From an uncultured bacterium (lineage in GTDB: Bacteria > Cyanobacteriota > Vampirovibrionia > Gastranaerophilales > Gastranaerophilaceae), in NCBI GenBank assembly GCA_903868125.1, contig CAIPUE010000018.1, positions 1 to 64,000 on the forward strand: DNA of 64,000 bases. Direction: 5' to 3'. This document shows, one piece after another, positions 8,656 to 18,850 of the stretch. How positions within the stretch are numbered: position 1 is the first letter of the stretch; each line of letters begins with the position of its first letter. A program made the translations under genes and the position numbers. The notes beneath the pieces are model-generated. The model was not told the DNA's origin. It saw only the letters and a program-made list of their open reading frames with translations, and did not search any database.

Positions 8656-9666
8656 ATGGTTTTAGAAATGACTTTCCCGCAGGCTGAAAGAGCTATTAAT
8701 CCGACTCATGACATAAAACTTTTTGCGGGGCGTTCAAATCCTGCTTTGGCTCGTGAAATAGCGAACTACCTTGGAACAACCGTTGGGCCGATGATTATAA
8801 AGAATTTTGCGGATGGCGAAATTTATGTTCAAGTAAAAGAAAGCGTTAGAGGTGATGACGTATTCATAATTCAACCGCTTTGTAATCCTGTGAATGAAAA
8901 CTTAATGGAATTATTAATTATTATTGATGCATTCAAACGTGCAAGCGCAAAAACAATTACTGCGGTCATACCTTATTACGGATACGCAAGACAAGATAGA
9001 AAAACATCAGGTCGTGAGGCGATTACTGCAAAACTTGTTGCTGATTTATTGACAACAGCAGGAACTGATAGGGTTTTGGCGATGGATTTACATACAGGGC
9101 AAATTCAGGGATTTTTCAACATTCTTGTTGACCATATTTTTGCAACCCCTATTTTAGTTGATTACATCAAAAGATTGGGACTTAATCCCGATGATATGGT
9201 TGCGGTAAGCCCTGATACAGGCGGTGTTCCGAGAACCAGATATTTTGCAAAGGAATTGTCATGCTCACTTGCCATTATTGACAAACGCCGTGATAAACAC
9301 AATGAGGCGATTGCTTCACATGTTATCGGGGAAGTTAAAGACAAAGTTTGTATAATGTTTGATGATATAATCGACACAGCAGGCACAATTTGTGAAGCGG
9401 CTAGGCTACTTGTAGAAAAAGGTGCAAAAGAAGTTTATGTTTGCGCTGCACACCCTGTTTTTTCAGGCCCTGCAATAGAACGACTCACAAATTCATACAT
9501 TAAAGAAGTAATTGTAACAAACACAATTCCTTTGGATACCTCAAAACTGCCTGAAAAAATTAAGCAACTTTCTGTTGCACCTCTTTTGGGTGAAGCTATT
9601 TCCAGAATTCATGATGATGAATCGGTAAGTTCTTTATTTGGATTTGAAAAAGAACTTAAAATGTAA
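8656..9666 (+). CDS. prs: Ribose-phosphate pyrophosphokinase (PRPP synthetase)
   Basis: Prs makes PRPP from ribose-5-phosphate and ATP for nucleotide, His and Trp synthesis. The 336-aa protein shows [10 protein letters not shown] at the N-terminus, the flexible-loop [14 protein letters not shown]-binding segment, the [11 protein letters not shown] region, and the PRPP-binding loop [21 protein letters not shown] lies 8 nt before the ATG at 8656; a longer in-frame version from 8608 adds 16 residues with no ribosome site and was rejected. Its neighbours are unrelated, so it is probably a single-gene transcript. Confidence 0.96.
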   Translation: MVLEMTFPQAERAINPTHDIKLFAGRSNPALAREIANYLGTTVGPMIIKNFADGEIYVQVKESVRGDDVFIIQPLCNPVNENLMELLIIIDAFKRASAKTITAVIPYYGYARQDRKTSGREAITAKLVADLLTTAGTDRVLAMDLHTGQIQGFFNILVDHIFATPILVDYIKRLGLNPDDMVAVSPDTGGVPRTRYFAKELSCSLAIIDKRRDKHNEAIASHVIGEVKDKVCIMFDDIIDTAGTICEAARLLVEKGAKEVYVCAAHPVFSGPAIERLTNSYIKEVIVTNTIPLDTSKLPEKIKQLSVAPLLGEAISRIHDDESVSSLFGFEKELKM

Positions 9667-9697
9667 ATTCTTAGATAATTAATTTTTCGTTAATAAC

Positions 9698-9726
9698 TTG
9701 AGTTTTTTTTGATTTTTATATATGAT
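9698..9726 (+). promoter_or_regulatory. Sigma-70-type promoter of clpC
   Basis: TTGAGT at 9698-9703 and TATGAT at 9721-9726 are separated by exactly 17 nt and lie 29 nt before the clpC start. I see no inverted repeat typical of a heat-shock repressor operator around it. Confidence 0.65.
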
Positions 9727-9755
9727 ATTTATATATAAAAAGAATAGGAGCTGTC

Positions 9756-12233
9756 ATGTTTGAACGTTTTACCGAAAAAGCTATAAAAGTTATAATGTTA
9801 GCACAAGAAGAAGCTAGAAGATTGGGTCACAATTTTGTAGGGACTGAGCAAGTTTTACTTGGGCTTATAGGCGAAGGTACAGGAGTTGCAGCCAAAACCC
9901 TCAAGTCTATGGGGGTTAATCTCAAAGATGCAAGGATGGAAGTTGAAAAAATTATCGGCAGAGGTTCAGGATTCGTTGCCGTTGAAATCCCTTTTACCCC
10001 AAGAGCAAAAAGAGTTTTAGAACTGTCATGGGATGAAGCAAGGCAGCTCGGACACAATTATATTGGTACAGAACACCTCTTATTAGGTCTAATAAGGGAA
10101 GGCGAGGGAGTTGCCGCACGTGTTTTAGAAAATTTAGGCGTAGATTTAAATAAAGTCAGAAGCAATGTCGTTAAAATGCTTGGTGAAAGCAAACCTCAAG
10201 CTGTCTCTTCCGGAGGCGGAGCATCATCTTCAAGCAAAGCGAAAACTCCAAGTCTTGACGAATTCGGGACGGATTTGACGTTGGCGGCTCAAGAATTAAG
10301 ATTAGACCCTGTTATCGGCAGAGAAAAAGAAATAGAACGTGTTATTCAAATTCTTGCAAGAAGAACAAAAAATAACCCTGTGTTGTTGGGCGAACCCGGC
10401 GTTGGGAAAACAGCTGTTGCTGAAGGACTTGCAATAAGAATTGTCAATGCAGAAGTTCCCGACATTTTAGAGGGTAAAAAAGTAATCCAATTAGATATGG
10501 GGCTTTTGGTTGCGGGAACAAAGTATAGAGGGGAATTTGAAGAACGTCTCAAAAAAATAATGGATGAAATCAGGCAAGCGGGCAATGTCATTCTCGTAAT
10601 TGACGAAATGCACACACTTATCGGTGCGGGTGCCGCAGAAGGTGCAATTGATGCGGCGAATATATTAAAACCCGCATTATCTCGTGGCGAAATTCAGGTT
10701 ATCGGTGCAACAACACTTGATGAATACAGAAAATATGTCGAAAAAGATTCGGCTTTAGAAAGACGTTTTCAGCCTATTATTATTGAAGAACCATCAGTTG
10801 ATGAAACGATTGAAATTATTAAAGGGCTTCGTCCGAAATACGAAGAACATCATAAATTAAATATCTCTGATGAAGCAATTATCGCGGCTACAAAATTGTC
10901 TTACAAATATGTAACTGACAGATTTTTACCAGATAAAGCAATTGACGTAATTGATGAAGCAAGTTCAAAGGTAAGACTTCAAGTCAGTTCGCTTTCTCCT
11001 GAAGGTAAAGAGCTTGATAAAGAGCTTCGCGGATTAATTAAAGAGAAAGAAGAAGCGATTAGAAACCAAGAATTTGAAAGAGCCTCTCAACTTCGCGATG
11101 AAGAAGCTGAAATGAAAGACAAAATTCGTGAAATGTCTGCAAAATGGCGGGAAGAACATGAAGCAAACAAGCCAACCGTGGGCGAGGAGCATATTGCTGA
11201 AGTAATCTCAACCATGACAGGTGTTCCTGTTACAAAGCTTACTGAAGGTGAAAGTGAAAGATTGTTAAAACTTGAAGATACACTACACCAAAGAGTAATA
11301 GGTCAAAGTGATGCAGTTGTGTCAATTTCAAAAGCGATAAGACGTGCAAGAGTAGGCTTAAAAAGCCCTAATAGACCGATTGGAAGCTTTATTTTCTCTG
11401 GTCCGACAGGGGTGGGGAAGACGGAACTTGCAAAAGCGCTTGCTGAATCTATGTTTGGCTCGGAAGACAATATGATAAGAGTTGATATGTCTGAATTTAT
11501 GGAAAAACATTCAACGGCAAAACTTATCGGTTCGCCTCCGGGATACGTCGGATATGATGACGGCGGACATTTGTCAGAAATTGTTCGTAAAAAACCTTAT
11601 TCGGTTATTCTTTTCGATGAGATTGAAAAAGCTCACCCTGATGTGTTTAATGTCATGCTCCAAATCTTGGATGACGGAAGATTGACTGATTCTAAAGGGC
11701 GCCATGTTAATTTTAAAAATACAGTAATAATTATGACTTCAAACGTTGGTGCAAGTATGATTGCCTCTCAGTCTAAGCTTGGATTCTCCACAGCACAAGA
11801 CGAAAAGAAAGATAAGTACGAAAAACTAAAAGATACGGTTATGGAAGAACTGAAAAAAGCGTTCCGTCCTGAATTCTTAAACAGAATTGATGATATCATT
11901 GTATTTGCTCATCTTTCTAAAGACGAAATCAGACAAATTGTTGACTTGATGTTGAAAGATTTATTTAAGCGTTTGGCTGAAAGAGATTTATCGATTGAAG
12001 TTACCAATGAAGTTAAGGATTTCTTGGCAAAAGACGGATATTCCGATACTTATGGTGCAAGACCTTTGAGAAGATTAATCCAGAAGAAAATCGAAGATGT
12101 TCTTGCGGAAGAAATTCTCACGAACAAATATGCCGCGGGCGACACTATTATTTTAAAAATGGAAGATGACAAAATTGTATTCGCTAAAGACAATAATCCT
12201 CCAAAGAAAAAAGAAGAAGAAGTTGTTAAATAA
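9756..12233 (+). CDS. clpC: ATP-dependent Clp protease ATP-binding subunit ClpC
   Basis: ClpC is the AAA+ unfoldase that feeds proteins to ClpP. At 825 aa it has the full layout: two N-terminal Clp repeats ([20 protein letters not shown] and [20 protein letters not shown]), first AAA domain with [13 protein letters not shown] and [12 protein letters not shown], a UVR-type middle segment ([21 protein letters not shown]), second AAA domain with [14 protein letters not shown] and [13 protein letters not shown], and the C-terminal D2 small domain. The UVR segment and length separate ClpC from ClpA/ClpB. AGGAG precedes the ATG. It is preceded by its own promoter and is not in a ctsR/mcs operon. 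Confidence 0.97.
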   Translation: MFERFTEKAIKVIMLAQEEARRLGHNFVGTEQVLLGLIGEGTGVAAKTLKSMGVNLKDARMEVEKIIGRGSGFVAVEIPFTPRAKRVLELSWDEARQLGHNYIGTEHLLLGLIREGEGVAARVLENLGVDLNKVRSNVVKMLGESKPQAVSSGGGASSSSKAKTPSLDEFGTDLTLAAQELRLDPVIGREKEIERVIQILARRTKNNPVLLGEPGVGKTAVAEGLAIRIVNAEVPDILEGKKVIQLDMGLLVAGTKYRGEFEERLKKIMDEIRQAGNVILVIDEMHTLIGAGAAEGAIDAANILKPALSRGEIQVIGATTLDEYRKYVEKDSALERRFQPIIIEEPSVDETIEIIKGLRPKYEEHHKLNISDEAIIAATKLSYKYVTDRFLPDKAIDVIDEASSKVRLQVSSLSPEGKELDKELRGLIKEKEEAIRNQEFERASQLRDEEAEMKDKIREMSAKWREEHEANKPTVGEEHIAEVISTMTGVPVTKLTEGESERLLKLEDTLHQRVIGQSDAVVSISKAIRRARVGLKSPNRPIGSFIFSGPTGVGKTELAKALAESMFGSEDNMIRVDMSEFMEKHSTAKLIGSPPGYVGYDDGGHLSEIVRKKPYSVILFDEIEKAHPDVFNVMLQILDDGRLTDSKGRHVNFKNTVIIMTSNVGASMIASQSKLGFSTAQDEKKDKYEKLKDTVMEELKKAFRPEFLNRIDDIIVFAHLSKDEIRQIVDLMLKDLFKRLAERDLSIEVTNEVKDFLAKDGYSDTYGARPLRRLIQKKIEDVLAEEILTNKYAAGDTIILKMEDDKIVFAKDNNPPKKKEEEVVK

Positions 12234-12250
12234 AGCCTGACAATCCACAG

Positions 12251-12315
12251 TTACCTGTTGTTGGGTTAGAAAATCCAGTCTATTTTTCGATTTAAGCCAG
12301 CTTTAGCTACGTTCA
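12251..12315 (+). repeat. Dispersed intergenic repeat, family A copy
   Basis: The stretch beginning CTGTTGTTGGGTTAG matches 48735 onward over about 55 nt (CTGTTGTTGGGTT, then AAA-CCA, CTA, and TTTAAG-CAG-CTT blocks). It fills the gap between the convergent genes clpC and lysC, and may help end transcription. Confidence 0.55.
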
Positions 12316-12331
12316 GATTGATATTTTAACC

Positions 12332-13597
12332 CTATAGTTCCGGTAAATCACCTTTTACGTCAGCTATTTCATCTGAACCCAAATCGAAAACTTCATGTAA
12401 TATTTTTAATGACCGTGAAGCATCTTCTTTGTCAACAATACAACTTATTTTAATTTCGCTTGTTGAAATCATTTTTATGTTTACGCCTAAATCTGCGATT
12501 GTTTCAAACATTGTTGCAGCAATCCCCGGTCTATCAACCATGCCTGCACCAACAATCGAAATTTTTGCAATATTTTCATCAACTTGGATTGATTTTGCAT
12601 TTAAGTCGGTCTTTATTTTATCCAAAACATCCCGCGCGCGGGCAACATCCGCTTTATCAATCGTAAAAGCAATGTCGTTAGTATTGGAAACTGTTCTTGC
12701 GTAGGATTGGATAATCATATCTACTGAAATATTTTCTTTTGCAAGAGCTCCAAAAAGTCTCGCTGCATTACCCGGAACGTCAGGAACATCACAAATTACT
12801 ATTCTTACTTGGGATAAATCTGCCGCTACGCCAGTTACAGGTTTGTATATTTCCATGTTTTTTGCTCCTATTATTAAGGTTCCTAAATTATCTAAATTAA
12901 AAGTGCTTCGCACTCTCAACGGGACATTAAACTGTTTCGCCGTTTCTACCGAGCGCGGATGAAGAACATTCGCCCCAACCCTTGCAAGTTCAAGCATTTC
13001 TTCGTAAGAAATATTTTCCAATTTGGATGCATTCGGAACTATTCTTGGGTCTGTCGTGTAAACACCCTCCACATCAGTATATATGTCGCATCTTGAGGCT
13101 TTTAGTGCCGCTGCAAGTGCGACTGCAGAAGTATCAGAACCTCCACGCCCCAATGTCGTTATTTCTCCGTCTTCGGTTATGCCTTGAAAACCCGCTACGA
13201 CTATTATATTTCCCGCTTTTATATTTTTTTTCAATTTGTCTGTTTTTATATTTATAATTCTCGCTTTTTGGTGAACATCTTCCGTAATTATTCCTATCTG
13301 CATTGCGTTCAAGCTCACCGCGTTGTAGCCTTTTGCCTGAATTGCCATTGTCAAAAGTGCTATGGAAACGCCTTCTCCGGTAGAAAGAAGCATATCCATT
13401 TCTCTGGCTGAAGGATTTGGATTGATTTCTTTTGCCAGTTTAACCAAATAATCGGTAGTATGACCCATCGCAGAAACGGCAACTACTACATCATTTCCCA
13501 GTTCTTTTTCTTTTATTACGGCATCCGCTACTTTTTTTATCTTTTCAGTATCAGCTAATGAGGTGCCGCCGAATTTTTGTACAACTATTTCTTTCAT
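12332..13597 (-). CDS. lysC: Aspartate kinase
   Basis: Aspartokinase phosphorylates L-aspartate, opening the Lys/DAP, Thr and Met branch. The 421-aa protein has VQKFGGTSLAD at the start, the amino-acid kinase motif TTLGRGGSDTSAVALAAAL, the regulatory region VYTTDPRIVPNA, and two ACT domains in the last 160 residues (ISVDMIIQS, VNIKMISTSEIKISC). The length and ACT pair match the monofunctional allosteric type. The ribosome site is weak (AAGT). It is last in a probable fliO-kdsC-TPR-lysC transcript, 37 nt after the TPR gene. The DAP aminotransferase at 17477 acts later in the same pathway. Confidence 0.95.
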   Translation of the reverse strand: MKEIVVQKFGGTSLADTEKIKKVADAVIKEKELGNDVVVAVSAMGHTTDYLVKLAKEINPNPSAREMDMLLSTGEGVSIALLTMAIQAKGYNAVSLNAMQIGIITEDVHQKARIINIKTDKLKKNIKAGNIIVVAGFQGITEDGEITTLGRGGSDTSAVALAAALKASRCDIYTDVEGVYTTDPRIVPNASKLENISYEEMLELARVGANVLHPRSVETAKQFNVPLRVRSTFNLDNLGTLIIGAKNMEIYKPVTGVAADLSQVRIVICDVPDVPGNAARLFGALAKENISVDMIIQSYARTVSNTNDIAFTIDKADVARARDVLDKIKTDLNAKSIQVDENIAKISIVGAGMVDRPGIAATMFETIADLGVNIKMISTSEIKISCIVDKEDASRSLKILHEVFDLGSDEIADVKGDLPEL

Positions 13598-13634
13598 TTT
13601 TACTTAACTTTTAAAAAAAGTCTTATTACCTTTC

Positions 13635-15137
13635 TTAATTTTCACCATTCAATCTCGCCTCTAATTCTTTTTTTTCTTCAATATATTTAAAGGAGTCGGG
13701 ATAATCTTTTTCTATCTTTTCAGCAATTTCCATTGCTCTTTCCACATTATAGTCAGAAATATTTTTTTTGGCAAGTAGATAATTTACATAAAACAAAAGA
13801 TTTAAACACTCTAGGTTTTTATCATCTATCTTATATGCGGTTTGTAACTTTTTTAATGCCTGTTTATAATCATTAAATTCCAATAAAAATTTTGCATAAT
13901 CAATATAAACCTGCACTGTCTCCGGTTGATATTCTACAGCTTTTTGATAATAGTCTCTCGCTTTGGGAGTATTTCCGTCCAGAAAATAAGCATTAGCTAT
14001 TTTTTGGTAATTCCCCACCATTTTTGCCGAATATTTTAAGACAAGAGAGAAGTATTTTATCGCCTTTTTATAATCTTTTTGGTCAAAACTAATTTGTCCC
14101 AAGCAATCTAAAGCTGATGTATTTTGAGGGCTAAGTTCAAGTGTTTTTTGCATAAATATTGTTGCATTATCATAATCTTTTAGTTTATAATATGAAATTC
14201 CCAGATATGCAAATCCAAGTTCATTTTCACCATCAAGCTCAATGGCTTTTTGAAATTTCTCTTTTGATGCTTCATAATGCCCGAAGGTCTGCAACGAAAT
14301 CCCCCATGAGATGAGCAAATAATAGGTTGTATTACATTCTTGTTGCCCCAATTCATAGTACTTAAAACATTCTGATTCATTGTTCAAATTCATATAATTT
14401 TCGGCAATAAGCATGTATGTTTCAATTTTTTTAGGATAGATTTTAATTGATTTTAATGCGTAAGAAAGACTTTCTGTGTGGTCATTTTCGCGAAAATAAA
14501 TATACGCAAGATAATAAAAAGACTCATAATGATTAGTGGCGATAGATGTTATTGTTTTAAATTTTTCTTTTGCCTTTTCAATATCTTCAAGCTCAATATC
14601 CACGAGTCCTAAAAAATAAAGCGCCGTAAAATTTGAACTGTTAGATTTACAAGCTCGCTGAAATTTTTCTTTTGCCTGTGAAAATTTCTTTTGTCGCATC
14701 AACGATATACCCCAATTCAAGACGACATCCGAATTATTGGGTTCTATTTTTAAAGCCTGAATAAAATTTTTTTCTGCCGCATTATAGTCTTTCATTTCTA
14801 TCAATACATTCCCCAAAAAACAATATGCCTTTGCACTGTTACTATCAAGTCTTAGCGCTTTTATATAAAATTCTTTCGCTTCTTCATATTTTCGCTCTAT
14901 CAGTTTCAATACCCCCAGATTTATATAGGCTTCTGGCGTTTGATGCGCCATAAGAGTTGAGGAGACCAATTTGCGTTCAGCCTCCTCAAGATTCCCACAT
15001 TCAGCAAAATATATTCCCCAATTAACGTAAGCAATAGCGGGCATATATGGATTTTGAACAACCTTTTTGTAGTCGTTAACATCAAAATCAAATTTTTTAA
15101 TCCGTTCAATAATTTTTTTTAGGAATTCAAAAGACAA
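13635..15137 (-). CDS. TPR-repeat protein
   Basis: This 500-aa protein consists almost entirely of tetratricopeptide repeats, with about a dozen 34-residue units from residue 35 to 475 (for example EAYINLGVLKLIERKYEEA and AKAYCFLGNVLIEMKDYNAA). There is no signal peptide or membrane segment, so it is probably a cytoplasmic scaffold. Its start overlaps the 3' end of the KdsC-like gene by 19 nt, which points to coupled translation. A partner is not evident; upstream fliO would allow a link to flagellar assembly, but that is speculation. Confidence 0.9.
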   Translation of the reverse strand: MSFEFLKKIIERIKKFDFDVNDYKKVVQNPYMPAIAYVNWGIYFAECGNLEEAERKLVSSTLMAHQTPEAYINLGVLKLIERKYEEAKEFYIKALRLDSNSAKAYCFLGNVLIEMKDYNAAEKNFIQALKIEPNNSDVVLNWGISLMRQKKFSQAKEKFQRACKSNSSNFTALYFLGLVDIELEDIEKAKEKFKTITSIATNHYESFYYLAYIYFRENDHTESLSYALKSIKIYPKKIETYMLIAENYMNLNNESECFKYYELGQQECNTTYYLLISWGISLQTFGHYEASKEKFQKAIELDGENELGFAYLGISYYKLKDYDNATIFMQKTLELSPQNTSALDCLGQISFDQKDYKKAIKYFSLVLKYSAKMVGNYQKIANAYFLDGNTPKARDYYQKAVEYQPETVQVYIDYAKFLLEFNDYKQALKKLQTAYKIDDKNLECLNLLFYVNYLLAKKNISDYNVERAMEIAEKIEKDYPDSFKYIEEKKELEARLNGEN

Positions 15138-15604
15138 TCCACAACCTCTCTAAATGCCCCGTTGCCTCCAAATTCATTCGTAATTTGGATACCCTCGACT
15201 TTTTTAACTGAGTGTGTTGAATTTGGAACTGTTATTTTTGTTGATGCAAAATTTAAACAATCGATATCATTAATATCATCACCTATATACAAAAATTCAG
15301 ATTGTTTTAAGCCGTGTTTTTGTACCATTGCCCTTAAAACATCTATTTTTATGCGAATATTTTGGTGAGTTTCTTTTAAATCAAATCGTTCTGCCAATAG
15401 GTCTATCAGCGGATTTTTTTCACCTGAAATAAAAGCCAAGTCAAATCCGGCTTTTTTTAATATTGAAACGCCCATAAGATCTTTGAAATTAATCTTTCTT
15501 GATATTTTTAAATCCTCATCTACGTAAATGCAATTGTCGGTCATTATACCGTCAAAATCGGATATAATCATTTTAATTGTCTTAGGAATCTTTAACGTCG
15601 ACAT
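15119..15604 (-). CDS. KdsC-like HAD-family phosphatase
   Basis: The 161-aa protein is a HAD phosphatase of the YrbI/KdsC type. The catalytic first motif is SDFDGIMTDN (nucleophile and acid Asp), followed by FISGEKN (motif II) and GDDINDIDCL (motif IV), ending in GGNGAFREVVDCLL like KdsC. That family removes phosphate from KDO-8-phosphate or related 9-carbon sugar acids for LPS or surface glycans. The substrate cannot be fixed from sequence; the usual KdsC VTDGRV segment is diverged (NCIYVDEDLK). GAAGGAAAC precedes the ATG. Confidence 0.85.
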   Translation of the reverse strand: MSTLKIPKTIKMIISDFDGIMTDNCIYVDEDLKISRKINFKDLMGVSILKKAGFDLAFISGEKNPLIDLLAERFDLKETHQNIRIKIDVLRAMVQKHGLKQSEFLYIGDDINDIDCLNFASTKITVPNSTHSVKKVEGIQITNEFGGNGAFREVVDCLLNS

Positions 15605-15626
15605 TGTTTCCTTCTTGGTGTCTTAA

Positions 15627-16109
15627 TTATAAATATTTTTTATGTACATCAAACTTTTCAGTTTGCTCTTGTTCAGGCTCTGGCTCTGGCTCTTCACTTT
15701 TAATTTCATCTTGAGGTTCTGCAATATACTCAAATTCTTTTATTAAGTTAATTGAATCTTGTCCCACCCCTATTAGAAAACGTTTATTATTAAGTTCAAT
15801 AACATGTAAGTTTTTCCCCTGCCCTAATTGAGTAGTGGAGAGCACGACAGCTTTATTTAAGTCATAATTTTTTAATTGTTCTTGCACTGTCCTTGCACCT
15901 ACGATATTTAATTTTGAATAAATTAATCCGGTTATATAAATCAAAAATATTACGAAAAGTAATGCGAAAACTATAGACATAATCCCAGGTTCATTTGCGT
16001 GTGTTTTTAAAGATTTTTCCAATTCCGGACTTACCGCGTCTGTTATACAAAGGGCTTTTTGTGCCGTAAGGATAAATATACTCGTTATTAAAAATAAATA
16101 TTTTTTCAT
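15627..16109 (-). CDS. fliO: FliO-like flagellar export protein
   Basis: The 160-aa protein has a signal-like N-terminus (residues 1-21), one strong membrane segment (about 43-65, IMSIVFALLFVIFLIYITGLIY) and a small soluble domain matching FliO: KAVVLSTTQLGQGKNLHVIELNNKRFLIGVG followed by INLIKEF. FliO helps assemble the FliPQR export gate. The C-terminus is a Glu/Pro-rich tail. AAGGGG precedes the ATG. It is not next to fliP/Q/R here but heads a probable operon with a KdsC-like phosphatase, a TPR protein and lysC. FliO is weakly conserved, so the call rests on topology and this domain. Confidence 0.7.
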   Translation of the reverse strand: MKKYLFLITSIFILTAQKALCITDAVSPELEKSLKTHANEPGIMSIVFALLFVIFLIYITGLIYSKLNIVGARTVQEQLKNYDLNKAVVLSTTQLGQGKNLHVIELNNKRFLIGVGQDSINLIKEFEYIAEPQDEIKSEEPEPEPEQEQTEKFDVHKKYL

Positions 16110-16197
16110 TTAGAACCCCTTAATTCTGATAAATATTACACAATATAATAAATGTTTGCTATAATTATTTTAGCATAAAAAAGTAAGGAAGTCTCAC

Positions 16198-17472
16198 ATG
16201 CTATGGTATGCAGTTAATCTTTTCATAATTTTAATATTTATTTTATTACTGTTAGTTTTTAAAAAAGCAGATAAAAAATGGTCCAAAATAAATGATTACT
16301 TGGGCATGGTCACTAATACAGTTAATTCTGTAAGATACGGAAATCTGGCAACTAAAATAGAAAAACTTGAGAATCCGAGTTATAAAAACCTGTCAGAGAG
16401 CATAAATCGAATGGTTGAAACGCTTAATGACAGGGAAAAAATGATTGTTGAATATCAAAATGAACTCACTCGTCAGAATAAATTTTTAGAAGCCGTCATA
16501 AACTCACTTTCTGATGGGATTTTAATTATAGATGATGATTATAATATTCTCAGAGTAACTCCGCAAATTGTCAATTGGTTTGGCGAAGACGGTAAAAAAA
16601 TAATGGATAAAAATATTCTTGATTACATCCGTCCGAAGAAAAATATAAAATGTGAAAAATTTAAAGATGATGAGATTTTTATAAAAAATAATTCAGCCGC
16701 CTATTTTGAAGCAACCGCAATGAAATTAGTTCTTGAGGATAAAAAAAAGAGATACGTTATTATCATCAAAAATACAACAAACCAACAAGAATTAGAAAAA
16801 CTTAGAGAAGACTTTGTTGCAACGCTAACACATGACCTTAAAGTGCCGATTGTCGCAGAATCTAACATTTTAGATTTTCTTATCAACGGCAAATTCGGTG
16901 GGATTAATGAAAAGCAGCACGAAGCAATTTCCAATATGAAAGATTGTAATCAAGAGCTTTTGGAGCTTGTTCAAATTCTGCTTGAAACTTACAAAATTAA
17001 CGAGGCTGGCATAGATTTAGATAAAGAAAATATAGATTTGGGTTCTTTCATAAGAACAATTGTTGATGAAATGCAATCAATAGCCGAAAAATCGGGTTTG
17101 AAAATAGTTTTTAATCCACAAAATAATTTGACAGTTTTTGCGGATAACATTCAACTTAAAAGGGTTGTAAAAAATCTTATCCAAAATGCTATTTCACACA
17201 GTGATTCAAGCAATGATGTTAACATTGTAATCAGCCAAATTCCCAATTTTATTACCATAAGTATTATTGATTATGGGAAGGGAATTACCAAAGAAAATAT
17301 AGACAAAATTTTTAATAAATATTATTCTACAGCCAAAAAATTTCGTAAAATCGGTACCGGCTTGGGACTTTATCTTTCACAACAAATCATTAAATCCCAC
17401 AATGGCGAGATTGTTGTAACGAGTGAAGAAAATGTCAACACCGAGTTTTGTATAAAATTGCCGAATAATTGA
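16198..17472 (+). CDS. Membrane-anchored PAS sensor histidine kinase (orphan)
   Basis: The 424-aa protein has one N-terminal membrane segment (residues 3-21), a coiled linker, a PAS domain (about 88-195, LEAVINSLSDGILIIDDDYNIL), a HisKA dimerisation helix with the phospho-acceptor His near residue 212 (FVATLTHDLKVPIVA), and a HATPase domain with the N box (NLIQNAISHS), G1 (DYGKGI) and G2 (GTGLGLYLSQQI). With no periplasmic domain it probably senses a cytoplasmic or membrane cue. No response regulator is adjacent. AAGGAAG precedes the ATG. It converges with the aminotransferase gene 4 nt away. Confidence 0.93.
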   Translation: MLWYAVNLFIILIFILLLLVFKKADKKWSKINDYLGMVTNTVNSVRYGNLATKIEKLENPSYKNLSESINRMVETLNDREKMIVEYQNELTRQNKFLEAVINSLSDGILIIDDDYNILRVTPQIVNWFGEDGKKIMDKNILDYIRPKKNIKCEKFKDDEIFIKNNSAAYFEATAMKLVLEDKKKRYVIIIKNTTNQQELEKLREDFVATLTHDLKVPIVAESNILDFLINGKFGGINEKQHEAISNMKDCNQELLELVQILLETYKINEAGIDLDKENIDLGSFIRTIVDEMQSIAEKSGLKIVFNPQNNLTVFADNIQLKRVVKNLIQNAISHSDSSNDVNIVISQIPNFITISIIDYGKGITKENIDKIFNKYYSTAKKFRKIGTGLGLYLSQQIIKSHNGEIVVTSEENVNTEFCIKLPNN

Positions 17473-17476
17473 AGTT

Positions 17477-18724
17477 CTATTGCTTAAAGTAAAATTTGTC
17501 CTGTTTCATTCTGTCAATTACGGCTTGTAGGTTTTCGTCACTGCAAACGATTGAAATCCTAAAAAATCCTTCGCCGTATTTTCCGAACGCATGCCCCGGA
17601 ACAACCACAATCCCCGATTTTTGCATCAAATCGTCGGTAAATTCTTTTGAAGTTTTATATCTTGCAGGAATCGGCAACCATAAATAGAACGTTGCGTCAG
17701 GGATATTCAAATTGTCCATGTCCCAACCCAATTCTTTTAGACCTTTTACCAAAATATCACGTTTTTTCTTGAACCCTAAGTTCGCTTCTTTAATATATTC
17801 TTCACCTTCTTGTGAGTTGATAACTTCAGATGCTGCCTTTTGCAAAACTTTGAAAAGCCCTGTGTCAATAGTTGATTTAAGCTTTCCAAACATAGAAACA
17901 GCTTCTGCGTTTCCACAAATCCAACCCAATCGCCATCCGGTCATCGCATAAGGTTTTGAAAAACTAAAAAATTCAACCGCAATATCTTTTGCACCATCAA
18001 CTTGTAAAATACTCGGAGGGCGATTATTTTCATCAAAATACATATCGGCATATGCCGCATCAGAGATTAAAAGAATTTTACGTGTTTTGCAAAATTCAAC
18101 AACTTTTTCTAAATATTCAAAAGTAGCTGTGGCTCCAAGCGGGTTGTTGGGATAATTTATAACTAACGCCTTAATTTTGTTTTCGTCGTAGCCGTCTTTT
18201 TTCAAGTTTTTGTAAATTTCTTCCATATCAGGCATGAAATTATTCTCAAACGTGAGCGGTACTGAATACGCTACTCCACCCGACACTTTGACCATCTCTT
18301 TGTAAGAAGCGTAGCCGGGATCAGGGATTAAAATAATATCTTTGTCAGAATCGTTTTTTGTCGGATTAATCAATCCACGAATAAGGTTTGCAATCCCTTC
18401 TTTTGAGCCGATTAGGGAAAAAATCTCTTTTTTAGGATCTAGTTCGACGCCAAAACGTGCTCTCATACGTTTTGCGATTGCCTCAAGATAAAAAGCTTCC
18501 CCCTTTGGGCAGGAATATGAATGAATTCCTTTAATCTCCAAAGCTTCTTTCAATTTATCAATAACAAATTGAGGAGGATTTTTGACAGGCGCGCCCATTG
18601 ACAAAGAAATCGGGCTTCTGTTTTTTGCCTCAAGCTCAGGTTTTAATCTTGCGGCTTCTTCTGTTATCTGAAACATAATATAAGTTTCAAGCGATTGTAC
18701 ATATTGATTAAACAATTCTTTCAT
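17477..18724 (-). CDS. PLP aminotransferase, LL-diaminopimelate aminotransferase-like
   Basis: This class I/II aminotransferase is 415 aa. It shows HSYSCPKGEAFYLEAIA, the cofactor region VINYPNNPLGA, and the PLP lysine in FFSFSKPYAMTGWRLGW. The length and motifs fit the LL-DAP aminotransferase (DapL) and aspartate/tyrosine aminotransferase group. DapL converts tetrahydrodipicolinate to LL-DAP in one step, as in Cyanobacteria and Chlamydia, and lysC in the window is consistent with that, but substrate choice is inference. AAGGAGG precedes the ATG. Confidence 0.85.
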   Translation of the reverse strand: MKELFNQYVQSLETYIMFQITEEAARLKPELEAKNRSPISLSMGAPVKNPPQFVIDKLKEALEIKGIHSYSCPKGEAFYLEAIAKRMRARFGVELDPKKEIFSLIGSKEGIANLIRGLINPTKNDSDKDIILIPDPGYASYKEMVKVSGGVAYSVPLTFENNFMPDMEEIYKNLKKDGYDENKIKALVINYPNNPLGATATFEYLEKVVEFCKTRKILLISDAAYADMYFDENNRPPSILQVDGAKDIAVEFFSFSKPYAMTGWRLGWICGNAEAVSMFGKLKSTIDTGLFKVLQKAASEVINSQEGEEYIKEANLGFKKKRDILVKGLKELGWDMDNLNIPDATFYLWLPIPARYKTSKEFTDDLMQKSGIVVVPGHAFGKYGEGFFRISIVCSDENLQAVIDRMKQDKFYFKQ

Positions 18725-18743
18725 ACTTTCTTCCTCCTTATAA

Positions 18744-18763
18744 GTAGGGCATACCCGCCCATA
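18744..18763. repeat. Weak copy of repeat family B
   Basis: GTAGGGCATACCCGCCCATA resembles a shortened version of the hairpin repeat at 23576-23600 and lies upstream of the aminotransferase gene. The match is partial. Confidence 0.3.
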
Positions 18764-18802
18764 AACATCTTTTTTAAATTATACAATAAATAAACTTTAT
18801 AG

Positions 18803-18808
18803 TACAAT
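18803..18808 (+). promoter_or_regulatory. Putative -10 box of dgt
   Basis: TACAAT directly abuts an in-frame ATG at 18809. A transcript begun from it would start near 18815, downstream of that ATG, which supports the later start at 18851. Confidence 0.5.
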
Positions 18809-18850
18809 ATGGTTAAGGGTTTTACGACCATAGGCGACAGAGAGGGTAAT

